Counted from the stretch's first letter, positions 1 to 11,087 are shown. The stretch: DNA of 64,000 nucleotides from CAWBVG01 sp963792175 (GCA_963792175.1 CAWBVG010000012.1:1-64000), one strand, 5' to 3'. Notes: generated by a model from the sequence alone, not told the origin. A program made the numbers and translations.

Positions 1-1971
1 GCCGGCCGCCGCGCCTTCGAGGGCGAAGACGTCTCGGACATGCTCGCCAGCATCTTGAAGAGCTCCCCGGGGCATGGCACCTGCTGCCGAGCGACACACC
101 CGCGGCCGTCCATCGTCTGCTGCGCCGGTGTCTTCAAGAAGGATTGGCATGACCGGCTGCAACACATGGGCGATGCCAGGTTCGACATCAACGAGGGGCT
201 TCGCCCGTCGTCAGACTTCGTCGTCGCGCCGGCGCGCCCATCCGGTCGTCTGGTGTCGATGCTAGGGGCCATCGCCGTCGCAGGAGGATCGGCGTCGCGG
301 TCGGGTGGTCGGCGCGGAAGGCTCCAGATGCGCCAGAAATGCGCGTGGACATTACGACTCTGGATACGGTACCGGACCGCGTCCTTTGCGCTCTCCCCCA
401 ACGGTCGCATGATACTGTTCAGTGGAGAAGGCTCCCGTGGACCGCAACTGTGGATTCGATTGCTGATGCGCCATCGGTACGGCCGTTATCCGGAACGGAA
501 GCGGAAGCGACCCATTCTGGTCTCCGGACAGCCGGTCGATCGCGTGTTTTGCGAACAGCCGATTGAAGCGGGCGGATTCGACCGGCGGGCCCCCGCAAAT
601 GCTCGCGAACGCGATCACCCCCGCAGGCGGGACCTGGAATCGCGAGGGAACGATAATGTATGTGCCCAACGATAACGGCGGGTAACTTCCGCGTCTCTGA
701 CAAGGGCGGAGACGCCAGCCGGGTCACTCCGGCACGGTTTCTCAGCCTTGCGACTCGTCTTCCAGATTCCTTCCGGACGGTCGACACTTTCTGTTCTTCG
801 TCGCTAGAGGCAGCGAGCCCGGCGTGTACATTGGCGAGCTGGGAAACGACACGGTGCGGCGAATCCTCGCGGCAGACACGCCCGCCGTCTACAGCCCGGG
901 ATATCGGCTCTTTGTTCGCGAGAGTCCACTCTTTGCGCAGAGCTTTGATCCCATCCACTCAGGAACTGAGGGGGCCGGCGACGCGTGTTGGGGACGACAT
1001 CGCGTTTGGGCTCAATGTACCGCCCATCTCGACGTCCGAGGCGGTGTGATCGCGTACCGCACGGGGGCTGGGCGATCTCGTCGGCGGCTCGTCTGGTACG
1101 ATCGATCCGGTAAACAGGTCGGCCGCGCAGGGGAAGAAGGACTGCTCGTGTCCAACCCGTCTCTGTCCCCCGACGGCCGCCACGTGTGTCCAGCGTAAGT
1201 CCAGCAAAACATCGATCTCTGGTCACTCGATCTCGAGCGAGACGTCTACACACGGCTGACGTTCGATGCCGGGATCGACAGCCTGCCACTCTGGTCGCCC
1301 GATGGACGTCGAATCGTTTTCAACTCGCCGCGAAACAACGAAGCGCAACTGTCTGTCAAACGCGTGGACGGCAGCGGTCCTGACAAGAATTGCGAATTCC
1401 ATCTGGCGGCGGCGTCAAGATCGCGTGCGACTGGTCACCTGACGGTCGGTTCATTCTCTACAAACAATTCGACGCCGCCACGAGTACGACGGACTTATGG
1501 GTGATGCCGATCGACGGAGAGGCGCCTCGGACACCTGTTCCCGTCGTGCGCACACCGTATGACGAGCGGGACGGTCAGTTCTCACCCGATGGACACTGGA
1601 TCGCGTTCGAATCCGACGAATCGGGACAGCCCTAGATTTACCTCCAGCCGTTTCCGGGACCGGTTCCCAAGGTGCGGATTTCGACGAGCGGCGGCAGCCA
1701 GGTTCGTCGAAATAGGAATGGGCACGAGCTTTTCTACATCGCATCTGACACGGCGCTCACGGCCATTCCGTTGAACATCGTCAATGGCCGGCCGGAAGTG
1801 GGCACCGCGATTCAGCTTTTCAAGGCACATCTTGCGCCCATCCAAGCGATTTCCCGTCAACAGTATGTCGTCGCCCGCGACGGCCAGCGGTCCCTGATCA
1901 TCACGTCGGACGACGCGCCCCTCGAGCCCATCACGCTCATCCTCAACTGGAAGCCGCTGACGCAGCGGTGA
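1..1971 (+). pseudogene. Broken Ser/Thr protein kinase with C-terminal TolB/WD40-like propeller (5' end outside window)
   Basis: Only the 3' part lies in the window. The first residues read GRRAFEGEDVSDMLASILK, the typical end of a bacterial Hanks-type kinase domain, followed in other frames by DTPAAVHRLL and GDARFDINE, the usual last helices. After about 100 residues come propeller signatures: FALSPNGRMILFSGEG near 390, WSPDGRFILYKQFD near 1430, FSPDGHWIAFESDESG near 1590 and HELFYIASD near 1730. These sit in at least three frames. In addition, an in-frame TAG at 1633-1635 interrupts the last blades (GQP*IYLQPFPGP, where the family usually has Glu), and the same frame continues to a natural stop at 1971. 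Such proteins are membrane-anchored signalling kinases with an outer sensor propeller. A nonsense codon plus several indels suggests a dead gene, although assembly errors could account for part of it. Confidence 0.7.
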
Positions 1972-2568
1972 TTCGATGAGCCGCCTGGTCGCGAAATGGC
2001 GAGCGACGGACGATCAGTCGCCATAACGGCGCTTCGTTACCGGTCCAAGAAGTGGTCCAGCTCGACCAGGACGGGGTGATACCTCCGCCGGCGGCTCGAT
2101 GTCGATTGCGGACCGTCGTTCGACGTGGTAAGAGGCGCAATCGCCCTAAGCAGATGACGATGAAGCGTCAGACATTCGAAACGTCGGTCTGGACGACGAC
2201 TATCTCGGCCCGACCAGCTTCGTAATCGGCGGCTTGCTCGATCTCTCGCGATCACAACAGGTTGCGGAGACGATGCATGGGCTATCCCTGTACTTCGGTC
2301 TGATTCTGGGTTGTGAAGCTGGCGCGCGCCATCGCCATCGTCGCCGCGGCTTCCGCGTCGAAGGACAGGGCCTACGCGGCTTCTTCTCGACCTGACCGCC
2401 ACGGCTGCTTCGCACGCCGCCGTCGGCGGCTCCGCCGCGGATGCGATCGCGCCGCTCGGGTGTTCCTCGCGCTGGTGATGGCGTCCTGGGCGCTGCGGCC
2501 GTCCAGCGGATCGGTTCGCCGGCGGAACGCGGCCCCGTTGAAGCAGTGCCCGAGGTAAGCGCGGCGTA
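1972..2568. other. 597-bp stretch with no recognisable gene
   Basis: This lies between the convergent ends of the kinase remnant and the first quinoprotein gene. Open frames exist on both strands, including a long minus-strand run-on from the quinoprotein, but the translations are rich in Arg and Ser, carry no family motif I know, and no start with a ribosome site stands out. I see no tandem array or strong hairpin here, unlike most other gaps in this window. Confidence 0.5.
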
Positions 2569-4534
2569 TCAGTGGGCAATCCAAACGCGATGATGTTCGG
2601 TCCGGCGGCCACCGCGACGTACTGCTTGTTGTCGAACATGTAGGTCATCGGCGATGCCTTCCACAGCTGACTCGTCTGAAAGCTCCACAGCGGCTTTCCG
2701 CTGGCGGCATCAGCCGCCATCAGCGATCCGCTGTCTTCGCCGAAGATCACGATGCCGCCGGCGGTGCTCAACGTGCCGCCCCACGAATCGACCGCGCCGG
2801 TCTGCGGCAGCTCCCAGACGATTCTCCCGGTCTGGATGTCGATCGCGCGCAGGATGCGCTGTGCCGGTTCGTCCGGCGCCTGTTTGAACGAGCCGCCCAT
2901 GAAGCCCTTTCCGGCCTCCCACTCCATCGGCGTCTTGGTGAACACGCCGCACTTGTCGTTGGTCTGCACGTAGTACAGGCCGGTGGCCGGATTGAACGAC
3001 GTCGAGTACCAGTTCGACGAGCCTTCGAGCGACGGGCACACGCGTTTGCCCTCGAGCGACGGCTCCATGTTGGGCACCGTCATCGGCCGGCCTTCGGGCG
3101 TGAGGCCGCTGGCCCAGGTCACGTTCTTCGCGTACTGCTTCCCCAGCAGGAATTTGCCGTCGGTGCGATCCAGCACGTAGAAGAATCCGTTGCGGTTGGC
3201 CTGCACCAGCAGCTTGCGCGGCCGATTCTGCCACGTGGCATCGATCAACGCCGGCGTCTCCTGCGCGTCGTAGTCCCACACATCGTGCGGCGTGAATTGA
3301 AAGTGCCACTTCAGCCTGCCGGTTTTCGCATCCAGCGCCACGATCGAATCCGAATAGAGATTGTCGCCGCCGCGGTCGTCGCCAATCAGATCGGGCGACG
3401 GATTGCCGGTCGGCCAGTACACCGTGTCCAGCTCCGGATCGTAGGTGCCGGTCAGCCACGTGGTCGCGCCGGGATGCTCGATGCCTTTGCCCTGCCAGGT
3501 CTCGGCCTTCGGCTCGCCCGGACGCGGCACGGTCCAGAAGCGCCAGACTTCCTTGCCGGTGGCCTGATCGAACGCGGCGACGAAGCCGCGCACCCCTTCA
3601 TCGCCGCCCGACGTGCCGGTCACGACGAGGTTGCCGACGGCCAGCGGCGCGCCAGTCGCGTTGTAATTCTGGTGCCAGTCGGCCATCTCGGTTTCCCACA
3701 GCAGCGCACCGGTGAAGCGATTCAGCGCGATGACATGCGCGTGGTCGGTGACCATGAACAGGCGGTCGCCGGCGACGCCGACGCCGCGGTTGACGCCGCC
3801 GGCGGCGTTGCCGACGAGGCCCTTGGTTCGCGGACGCTGGTAGTGCCAGATTTCGCGACCGGCGCCCGCATCGAGCGCATAGCACTCGTTGGCGCTGGTG
3901 ACATACATCACGCCGTCGACGACGACCGGCGTCACCTGCAGGCGCGACGTGTTGGGCAGGCTGAAGATCCACTTGGGGACGAGTGCGCGCGACGTTGCTC
4001 GTCGTGATCTGGGCGAGCGGGCTGTAGCGGCTTCCGTTCGTCTGGCCGTTGTAACTGGGCCAGTCGGACTGCGAGGTGACAGCTCGATACGCTCTCGCCG
4101 CTCTTGCGGAACAGGTGGATCTTCCGGTCGTCGCCCAGCAGCTGAAGGTCGAGCGCGCTCTGATTGAGGACGAGGCCCTCGACGCGGCCGCCGCCGATCA
4201 GCGTGACCTGCGTCCGGACCGGCCCGGAGCCGGTGCGCGGCCGCAGCGTGCGCAGATAGCGGATCAGCTCGCCGGTTTCTGCGCCGGTCAGGCTCGGAAA
4301 TGCCGGCATGCCGGCGGCGGGCAGTCCCTGCCTGAAGAGCGACGCGAGATCCTCGTCGGTCCGCGAGGGCACACGCGTCGCGATGGCCGGACCGAGCTCG
4401 CCGCCGTTGCCGTCGCTGCCGTGGCATCCGGCGCAGCGGCTGACGAAGACTTGCTGGCCCGGCATCGGGAGCTGAGCCGCGCGCGATCGAAGCGGGAGCA
4501 ACAGCATGGAGAACACAAGGATGGTGATCAGCAC
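2569..4534 (-). CDS. Cytochrome c-PQQ dehydrogenase fusion (quinoprotein, frameshifted)
   Basis: A GTG start at 4534 gives a signal peptide (LITILVFSMLLLPL) and then a class I cytochrome c domain with heme motif CAGCH and a PAFPSLTGAETGELIRYLR tail. A linker of about 60 residues leads to a PQQ propeller: DWPSYNGQTNGSRYSPL, VTPVVVDGVMYV, GNPSPDLIGDDRGGDNLYSD, FTPHDVWDYDAQETP, NRNGFFYVLDRTDG and DSWGGTLSTAGG. The family oxidises alcohols or sugars in the periplasm with PQQ and passes electrons through the fused heme; the substrate cannot be read here. Frame changes near 4080 and near 3985 are needed to join the motifs, and the locus length is 3n+1. The expected stop (TGA at 2569-2571) is one frame away, so the uncorrected frame runs on to 2037. 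The GTG overlaps the stop of the HD-GYP gene upstream (GTGCTGA), which implies translational coupling. Confidence 0.8.
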
Positions 4535-5579
4535 GCCGTAAATGTATCACCGGTGGAATTTCTTTTCCGCCGGTCGCGGTGAATGAAGATGTCGACCAGG
4601 TCCCTTGCTGCGCCATCCCCGGACGGCTTCGCCCGGAGCTCTTCGCGCCCGGTCCCTGGGCAGCGCCTGTTTGTAGGGGCGGGCGGTGGTCAGCGCATCG
4701 TAGACGTCCACGATGCCGATCACCTGCGCCAGCAGAGGGATGGCGTCGCCGCGGAGTCCGTCCGGGTAGCCCGAGCCGTCGAGCCGTTCGTGGTGGTGGC
4801 GCACGATACCGCGCACGCGCGCCAGCGATCGAAGGCCGCCGCAGAGTGGATCGCCGATGATCGTGTGCTGCTGCATCCGGTGACGCTCGTCGGCGGTCAG
4901 GGCTGCGGGTTTCAGGAGCACCGAGTCGGGCACGCCGATCTTGCCGAGGTCGTGCAGGAACCGCCGCTCGAGCGCGGCCAGTTCGTCGCGGTCGTAGACC
5001 GAGCGCGCGGCCAGCGTCACCGCGTACGCCGCCAGGCGCTCGCAATGCCCCTCCGTGTACGCGTCGCGCGCCTCGATCGTCTCGCCAAGAGTGAGCATGA
5101 CCGCTTCGGCCGACTCGAGGTCGTCGGTGTACCGCTTCAGCCGCACGAGCGCGCGAACCCGCGCGAGCAAGCTCGCTCGTGTTCACCGGTTTGGTGAGGA
5201 AGTCGTCGGCGCCGGCCTCGAGGCCGCGCACCTTGTCGGCCGAGTCGCTGAGCGAGGTGACCAGGACCACCGGGATAGTCGTGTGGACGGCGTCTTCCTT
5301 GAGCGCGCGGCAGTTTCGTAGCCGTCGCGTCGCGGCATCACGACGTCCATCAGCACCAGGTCGGGCTGTTCGCGCGCAATCAGGTCGAGCGCCTCGTCGC
5401 CGTTGGTCGCGGCAAGGACGACGTGGCCATCGCGCGCCAGCTGCCGCGTCAACAGCCGCACGTTCGCGGGCTCGTCATCGACGACGATGACGCGTCCCCG
5501 AAGGCGCTGGTCTCATCGGACTGCGCGACGCATTGGCCTCGGCTGTCTTCTCGTCGCCCCCGGGTCGTGTCAGTGACAT
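4528..5579 (-). CDS. Response regulator with HD-GYP output domain (c-di-GMP phosphodiesterase type, frameshifted)
   Basis: The N-terminal receiver domain shows the acidic pocket (RVIVVDDEPANVRLL), the phospho-acceptor in LVLMDVVMPRRDG, the switch region VVLVTSLSD and the lysine in DDFLTKPVN. The output domain has the HD-GYP signature set: EARDAYTEGHCERLA, FLHDLGKIGVPD, RHHHERLDGSGYPDGL and IVDVYDALTTARPY. HD-GYP proteins hydrolyse c-di-GMP with a bi- or trinuclear metal centre, and the metal ligands H, HD, HH and D are all visible. The start is ATG at 5579 (MSLTRPGGDEKTAEANASRS). Frame breaks lie near 5505, 5310, 5190 and 4650. With the last one repaired the protein ends RDLVDIFIHRDRRKR and stops at 4528, overlapping the quinoprotein GTG. 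Coupling to a quinoprotein is unusual for this class; the role of the pairing is not known. Confidence 0.75.
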
Positions 5580-5765
5580 GTGAGAGGCTCCCCCTCAGCG
5601 TGTGATCGAGATCTCGACCATATCGACCGGACGGTTGACCTGTCGATGGCGTGACACGACCGTGCAATTGTGTGCAATCGCCGTCGTCGATCCGGACAGA
5701 AAGCGGGACGGGCGAAAGAAGCAGATTGCCTGCCAGCTGACATCAGTGGCACATTTACGCAGTCG

Positions 5766-6525
5766 ATGCTGGATCTGACACATCGCGGAGCCGTGACCGT
5801 GCTGCGGATGGCGCACGGCAAAGCCAACGCGCTCGATCTCGAATTCTGCGAGGCGCTGACGGCGCAGTTGGATGCTGCGACGGGTCGCCGTCCACGCGCG
5901 CGCTGGTGATCACCGGCAGCGGCGCCATGTTTTCCGCGGGCGTGGACCTTCTGCGGGTCGTCGACGGCGGCGCCGACTACGTCCGCGGGTTCCTGCCGGC
6001 CATGAATCGGATGTTCGAAAGCGCTGTTCGCGTTTCCGAAGCCGGTCGTGGCGGCGGTGAACGGTCACGCCATCGCCGGCGGCTGCATCATCGTCTGCGC
6101 CGCCGACTGGCGGCTGATGGCGCGCGAGCCGGCCGCATCGGCATTCCGGAGCTGCTGGTCGGCGTGCCGTTCCCCGTCGTGCCGCTGGAGATCATGCGTT
6201 TCGCGACGCATGCATCGCAGCTGCAGTCGCTCGCGTATCGGGGCTGACGCTTGCCGCCGGCGAGGCCCTCCAGTTCGGACTCGTTGACAGCGTCACCGAT
6301 GGCGATCGGCTGCTCGACGAGGCGATGGCCATCGCGGAGTCGGTCGCCGCGCTGCCTGTCCAGGCCTTTGCGCTGACGAAGGCGCAGCTGCGCGAGCCGG
6401 CGCTGCAGCGCATGAAAGCGGGCGCGTCAACCGATGTGGCCGTGCAGAGCGTGTGGGCGTCTGCTGCCACGCTTGGAGCGATCCAGGGCTACGTCGCCCG
6501 CACGTTCAAGAAACCGTTGGCATGA
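5766..6525 (+). pseudogene. Enoyl-CoA hydratase/isomerase family gene, split over several frames
   Basis: Crotonase-fold motifs appear in order but in changing frames: MLDLTHRGAVTVLRMAHGKA from ATG 5766, ALVITGSGAMFSAGVDLLR near 5910 (oxyanion-hole region A-F-S-A-G-x-D), VVAAVNGHAIAGGCIIVCAA near 6050 (second oxyanion-hole glycines), IGIPELLVGVPFP near 6140, and an intact last third from about 6245 to the stop at 6525 (LTLAAGEALQFGLVD). Repaired length is about 250 residues, normal for the family. These enzymes hydrate or isomerise acyl-CoA thioesters in fatty-acid and aromatic degradation. Breaks lie near 5880, 6030, 6125 and 6245, so it is non-functional as read unless these are sequencing errors. 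Which crotonase subfamily it belongs to is unclear. Confidence 0.7.
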
Positions 6526-6540
6526 AGAAACGCTTAGATC

Positions 6541-6613
6541 GCGGACCTGAAAGCCCCGCGCTACGTCCGATCGCGTCTGACGTGCGTAGCGCGATCCCTT
6601 TTAGATCGCGATC
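6541..6613. repeat. Pair of REP-like palindromes, head to head
   Basis: Two copies of one small palindrome face each other in the gap after the enoyl-CoA hydratase. The plus-strand copy (6581-6613) reads CGTAGCGC, then GATC, a CTTTTA-containing loop and GATCGCG. The minus-strand copy (6541-6566) reads CGTAGCGCGGGGCTTTCAGG when reverse-complemented. The unit is therefore CGTAGCGCG, stem, CTTTnAG loop, stem. A third copy is at 42451-42478. A paired inverted arrangement is typical of REP/BIME-type elements. Confidence 0.6.
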
Positions 6614-6631
6614 GAGGAGCTCCCATTAATC

Positions 6632-7583
6632 CCGTGCCCTGATTGCGGTTGGTCTCTTGCTTGGACAACCGCGCCGGCAGCCGCCGAAGTGTTGCGCGTC
6701 ACCGATCTGACCACTGCACAGATTCGTGCGCTCGACCGCACGAAGACGCTCGTGGTGTTGAGCGGCGGCATGCTCGAAGAGCACGGCACCTTACCTGCTG
6801 GTGTACACGGACGGTATTCTCAGCGATCGCCTCGCGCAGGAGCTCACGCGCGCCGTCACCACCGAGAGATCAGGGTGGACGGGGCCGCCTTTGACATCCT
6901 GTTTGGAGCCAGGCCATAACGAGATTGGCGGGCACTACGTCTTCCCGGGGCACCTACGCCGTTCGTCCGTCGACGTTGCGCGCGGTGTTCATGGATCTCG
7001 CATCGGAGCTCGGCGAAATAACTTCTGCTGGATCGCCGTCGTGCACGTCCACGGCTCGCCGCTTCACATCCGGGCCATCGATCAGGCCGGCGATTTTTCT
7101 GCTGACACCTACGGCGGCCGCATGGTCAACCTGCGGGACTTGTGCCGGTGATTAGCGGCTGGGGCCGGGCGTTGGGCGGCCTCAGCGACGCGGAAAGGAG
7201 AAAGGCGTCTCGCTGCACGCCGGCATGGATGAGCACAGCCTGATGCTGCACCTGCAGTCCGGATCTCGTCGCGCCCGGCTACAAGAGCGCACCGGCAGTC
7301 GCCGGACAGACGATGACAGGAGAGCTTTGAGGTCGCGAAGAAGGCCGGCTGGCTGGTACTTGGATCGCCGCGGCTGGCGACGCGCGGCGCTCGGCGAGAA
7401 GATGGAACGCGTTCTCCGCAGCCGCCGGCGAGCAGATGCTGAAGATCCTCGACGGCTCCGACCCCGCGCTGATCCCGCGATACGCCGACATCCTGGAGAA
7501 GACCGTCTGCACCAGGCTTGGATCGAGACGGCGAGGGCGCGGACGAGGAGCTCGACGCGAAGCAGAAGGCCTGGCTGAAGTAG
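6632..7583 (+). pseudogene. Creatininase/creatinine amidohydrolase family protein, frame-disrupted, probably exported
   Basis: The family signature VLSGGMLEEHG followed by YTDGILSDRLAQEL is clear near 6750-6840 and contains the metal-binding Glu, His and Asp. Downstream pieces are GGHYVFPG, STLRAVFMDLASELGE, IAVVHVHGSPLH, ADTYGGRMVNL, GMDEHSLMLHL, a long helix AFSAAAGEQMLKILDG and a C-terminus ending AWLK at the TAG 7581-7583. The start is not certain: the stretch before VLRVTDLTTAQI looks like a signal peptide (ALIAVGLLL) in a shifted frame, with no clean ATG. At least six frame changes are needed. Creatininase-fold enzymes are metal-dependent amidohydrolases acting on cyclic amides; exported forms are common in acidobacterial genomes but their substrates are mostly unknown. 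Confidence 0.65.
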
Positions 7584-7584
7584 T

Positions 7585-7602
7585 GTCCGCCTTTAGGCGG
7601 AC
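7585..7602. terminator. Short GC hairpin between convergent genes
   Basis: GTCCGCCT TT AGGCGGAC forms a perfect 8-bp stem directly after the creatininase stop and before the end of the minus-strand permease. It could end transcription from both sides. There is no T-run, so it would have to work without a classical intrinsic tail. Confidence 0.45.
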
Positions 7603-7650
7603 CTCGCGGTGGTCCGGCTGAGCTGATACTACGTACGTAGGAGCGACGGG

Positions 7651-10100
7651 TCATCTCGCGCGCAGCGAGATCGTCGCATCGACACGCGCGGCTCGGCGCG
7701 CGGGCACATAGCACGCCGCCAGCGCGACCGCGGCGAGGCCGGCGAACACCGCGGCGAACGTCGCCGGGTCGGCGCCCCGAACCCCGAACAGCAGCCGCTG
7801 CATGAAGCGCGTCGCCGCCAGCGCGCCGGCGAGGCCGAGTCCCATGCCCACGAGGCAGACCGCCAGCCCCTGCCGCAGAATCATCCGGACGACCGCCTGC
7901 TCGGTCGCTCCCAGCGCGATGCGGATGCCGATCTCGCGCGTCGTCTGCGACACGAGATAGGCCGTGACGCCGTAGACGCCGATCGTGGCCAGCACGAGCG
8001 CGACGCCGGCGAACAACGACAGCAACAGCATGGCGAAGCGCTGTCGCGCGAGCGATTGGTCGACCCAGGCCGTCATCGGGCGCACTCGGTAGAGCGGGAG
8101 GTCCGGATCGATCGCGTGGATCTCCTTCGAGACGGCGGCGGCCAGCCCCGACGGATCGCCGGCACCCCGAACCACGACATACATCGCGCGAGAGCCTGAC
8201 TGCGTGTGCGGCAAGTAGAAGGCGATGCGGCCGCCCGCGTCGAGCCCGTACTGCTTGACGCGCCCGACGACGCCGACCACCGTCTGCCAGGGACCGGTCG
8301 ACCGCGCGTCGCCGAGACGGATACGTTTGCCGATCGGATCCGCATTCGGCCAGAGTTCCGCCGCCATGTATTCGTCGACGATGACGACGCGGGGGTGATC
8401 CGGTTGATCCTGATCGGTGAAGAACCGGCCGCGCAGGAGGGGGATGTTCATCGCCTCGAAATACCGCCGCGACGCGACGCGCTGGTCGGCGTTGATGAAC
8501 TGCTCGCCGGGCAGCGGCGCGCGTCCTTCCACGGTGATTGGCCCCCACGCGAAGTAGCCGCTGAGCGGCAGGGAGGTGACGCCGCCGGACGCCGCAACCC
8601 CGGGCAACGCGTCCAGCCGCCGCCACAATTCCTCGTAGGTGCGCCGCACGGCGTTGGCGTCGGCGTACTTCGGGCCGGTCATCGTCAGCTCGAGCGTCAG
8701 CACGCCGTGCGGATCGAACCCGGGAGCGCACGCGTTGCAGGCGATCGAAGCTGCGCACGAGCAGGCCGGCGGCCACGAGCACGACGACCGACAGCGCGAG
8801 CTCGGCGGCGACGAGCACCCGGCGAAGGCGATTGCCGCGCGTCGGTTCCGGCCGATCCTCGCCCGGCGTCCTTCAGCGTTCCGTACAGATTGAGGCGTCC
8901 GACGCCCATCGCCGGCGCGAGGCCGAACAGGAGGCCCGACGCGACGCAGAGGATCAGGGTGAAGAGGAGCATCTGGCCGTCGACGGCGATGTCGCGGAGC
9001 CGCGGGATGCCCGGCGGCTGCAGCCACTGAATCGCGCGTACCGAGGCGGACGCCAGCGCGACGCCGGCGGCGCCGCCGAGCAGCGCCAGCCCGACGCTCT
9101 CGGTCAACAACTGGCGCACGATCCGAAGCCGGCTCGCGCCCATCGCGGTGCGCACGGCCATCTCGCGCTCGCGCGCGAGCGCCCGCGACAGCAGCAGGTT
9201 CGCGACATTCGTGCACGCGACCAGCAGCACGATCCCGACCGACGCCAGCAGCACCGCCAGCGTCGCGCGCACGTTGCCCACCACCTGCTCGAGCAGCGGC
9301 ACGATCGAGAACGTCAGTCCGCCGTTGGGCGGGTACTCCTGCGGGTGCTCCTGCCGCAGCCGCGCGGTGATCAGATCCATCTCGGCCTGCGCCGCCGCCA
9401 CGGTCACGCCCGGCTTCAGCGTACCGATCACGTTATAGTCCTCGCGGTCGCGGCGTCCCGCCGCGGCCGCCGGCAGCGGCAGCGTCAGATAGACATCGCC
9501 GTCCTCGGCGACGCCGAGGGTTGGCAACACCTCGCGTGGCAGCGAAAAGCGCGCCTGCAGGACGCCGACGATCCGGCACGGCTCGCCGTTCAACGTGATC
9601 GACGTGCCGACGATGCGCGGATCCAGTCCATACCGCCGCGCCCAGGTGCCGTGGCCGAGCACGGCGGCGCACGCCGGCCCCGGCGAATCTTCTTCTGGTG
9701 TGAAAAGCCGCCCCACCGCGGGCTGGGCGCCGAGCATCGGCAGCAGATTCGACGAAACGCGAATCACGCCAATCCGCTCCGGATCGCCGCGTCCGGTCAG
9801 CGCGTAGTTGCCGCCGATGGCAATCGCGACCTGCTCGAACCCGCGATGGCCGTTCTTGATGTCGAAGTACTGTGCGGTGGAAAACCAGTCCTCGGCGATG
9901 TTGAGGCCCGGCGATCGCTGCCACAGAATGACGAGGCGGTCGGCGTTCTTGTACGGCAGCGGCCGCAGCAGCAGCGCGCTCGTCACGCTGAACAGCGCCG
10001 CGTTGGCGCCGATCCCGATGGCGAGCGACAGTACCGCCGCCAGCGTGAAGCCGGGCTGCGCCACGAACCCGCGAATCGCGTACCTGACGTCCTGCAGCAC
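7651..10100 (-). CDS. ADOP-type ABC permease (MacB/FtsX family), frameshifted
   Basis: The GTG start at 10100 gives LQDVRYAIRGFVAQPGF, the standard ADOP opening, then TM1 (AAVLSLAIGIGANAALF), a MacB periplasmic core domain (about residues 50-250), and a first FtsX block with AREREMAVRTAMGASR and three TM segments. After two frame breaks (near 8850 and 8735) the second half follows: a second periplasmic core (GVLTLELTMTGPKY, FINADQRVASRRYFEAM), TM helices (FAGVALVLATIGVYGVTAYL), TTREIGIRIALGA and a terminal VPARRAARVDATISLRAR. Total about 815 residues, normal for the family. It has no ATPase domain; ADOPs are thought to need a separate MacB-like ATPase, and none is in the window. It starts 3 bp after the methyltransferase stop, so the two are likely co-transcribed. 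Confidence 0.85.
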
Positions 10101-10103
10101 GTG

Positions 10104-10952
10104 CTATTTCGCCGCCGAGGCACAGAGCGGCACGGCGGCGAACGTCACGGCGCCGCTGCCGTCGACGTTCGGCGCGATGGACTCGAGCACCCGCGCCTTC
10201 AAGCGAGCGATGTCGGCGGACGTCAACGACGCCATCGCCGCTCTGAGCGGCGCGGCGAGATCGGTCTGAATCTGCCAGTACCTCTTCGGGCGACGCATAG
10301 CGCAGAACGATCGGCCGCGATTCGACGTTGACCTGGGAAAAGCCGGCGGCGCGCAGGACACGCTCGAGCTCTCCTGGAGGCGCGAGCCGGAACACGCCGG
10401 GCGCGGACGGATCGGGGGGCGGCATCGGCACGAACTCGGCGAGCACGCCGGCGATGGACGTGAAGAACGGATTCCTGGCGGGCACATCCCAGACCGCTGT
10501 CGCGAATCGCGCCCCTGGCTTCAGCACGCGGCGAATCTCCGCCGCGCCGCGTACCGGGTCGGGACAGAACATCAATCCGAAGCGGCACGTCGCCGCGTCG
10601 AAGGTGTCGTCGGCGAACGAAAGCGCCTGGACGTCCATTTCCTGCGCCTCGACGTGGTCGAGGCCGAGGCGCACCACCTTGCGGCGCGTCACCGCGACCA
10701 TGTCCGGCGACAAATCGATCGCCGTCACGCGTCCGCCCGGCGCAACCCGCCGCGCGGCGGTCGCCGCCGGCTCGCCCGCACCGCAGGCGACGTCGAGCGT
10801 CCGCATGCCGGGCCCGATGCCGCAGCGTCGCACAGCCAGCCTGACAGGTCCTGGCTCTGCTGCTCGAACCAGCCGTCACGGCGCTCCCAGCCGGCTGCCG
10901 CGGCGCTCCACTGGGCTCGCTGCTGTTTCGTCAGTTCTTCTGCTGTCGCCAT
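10104..10952 (-). CDS. Class I SAM-dependent methyltransferase (UbiE/Methyltransf_11 type), frameshifted
   Basis: From ATG 10952 the protein starts ATAEELTKQQRAQWSAAAAG, a common opening of acidobacterial UbiE-like enzymes. After a frame break near 10820 the SAM site follows: RTLDVACGAGEPAATAARRV (motif I), VTAIDLSPDMVAVTRRK, then FDAATCRFGLMFCPDP (motif II-like) and RVLKPGARFATAVWD. A second break near 10285 leads to the C-terminus LTSADIARLKARVLES and the stop at 10104. The substrate cannot be told. It precedes the ADOP permease by 3 bp and is divergent from the small membrane protein at 11088. Confidence 0.8.
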
Positions 10953-11002
10953 TCTGGAAACCTACCGATTGGGCCGCGGCGTCCAGACGCCCGCCATCCG
11001 AG

Positions 11003-11071
11003 AATTGGTAACTTGGTGATTTGGTGACTTGGTGATTGAATTTACCCGTTACCAAATGACCAAATTACCAA
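11003..11071. repeat. Two-armed degenerate tandem hairpin (TTGGTGA / TCACCAA type)
   Basis: The left arm (11003-11038) repeats a unit close to TTGGTGAT or TTGGTGACT four times. The right arm (11043-11071) is made of ACCAAAT and ACCAAATTACCAA, the reverse complement. The apex reads TTGAATTTACCC. It lies in the divergent gap between the methyltransferase (minus) and the small membrane protein (plus), the only such array here that does not follow a 3' gene end. Confidence 0.8.
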
Positions 11072-11087
11072 CTGCGGGGATCGCGTA

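Noticed and set aside
1972..2568. A small plus-strand protein from 2313 with a signal-like start (KLARAIAIVAAASAS)
   Set aside because: The text after the hydrophobic stretch is Arg-rich with no motif, and there is no ribosome site. It is more likely a chance frame.
2037..5270. A single 1077-residue minus-strand ORF
   Set aside because: It joins parts of the HD-GYP gene and most of the quinoprotein through out-of-frame stretches. Motifs show two separate genes with a stop/start overlap at 4528-4534, so it is a by-product of frame breaks and GC bias.
8832..10331. A 499-residue plus-strand ORF
   Set aside because: It is antisense to the ADOP permease and the methyltransferase, rich in Arg, Gln and His, and without any domain. 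It is a typical shadow frame of high-GC DNA.
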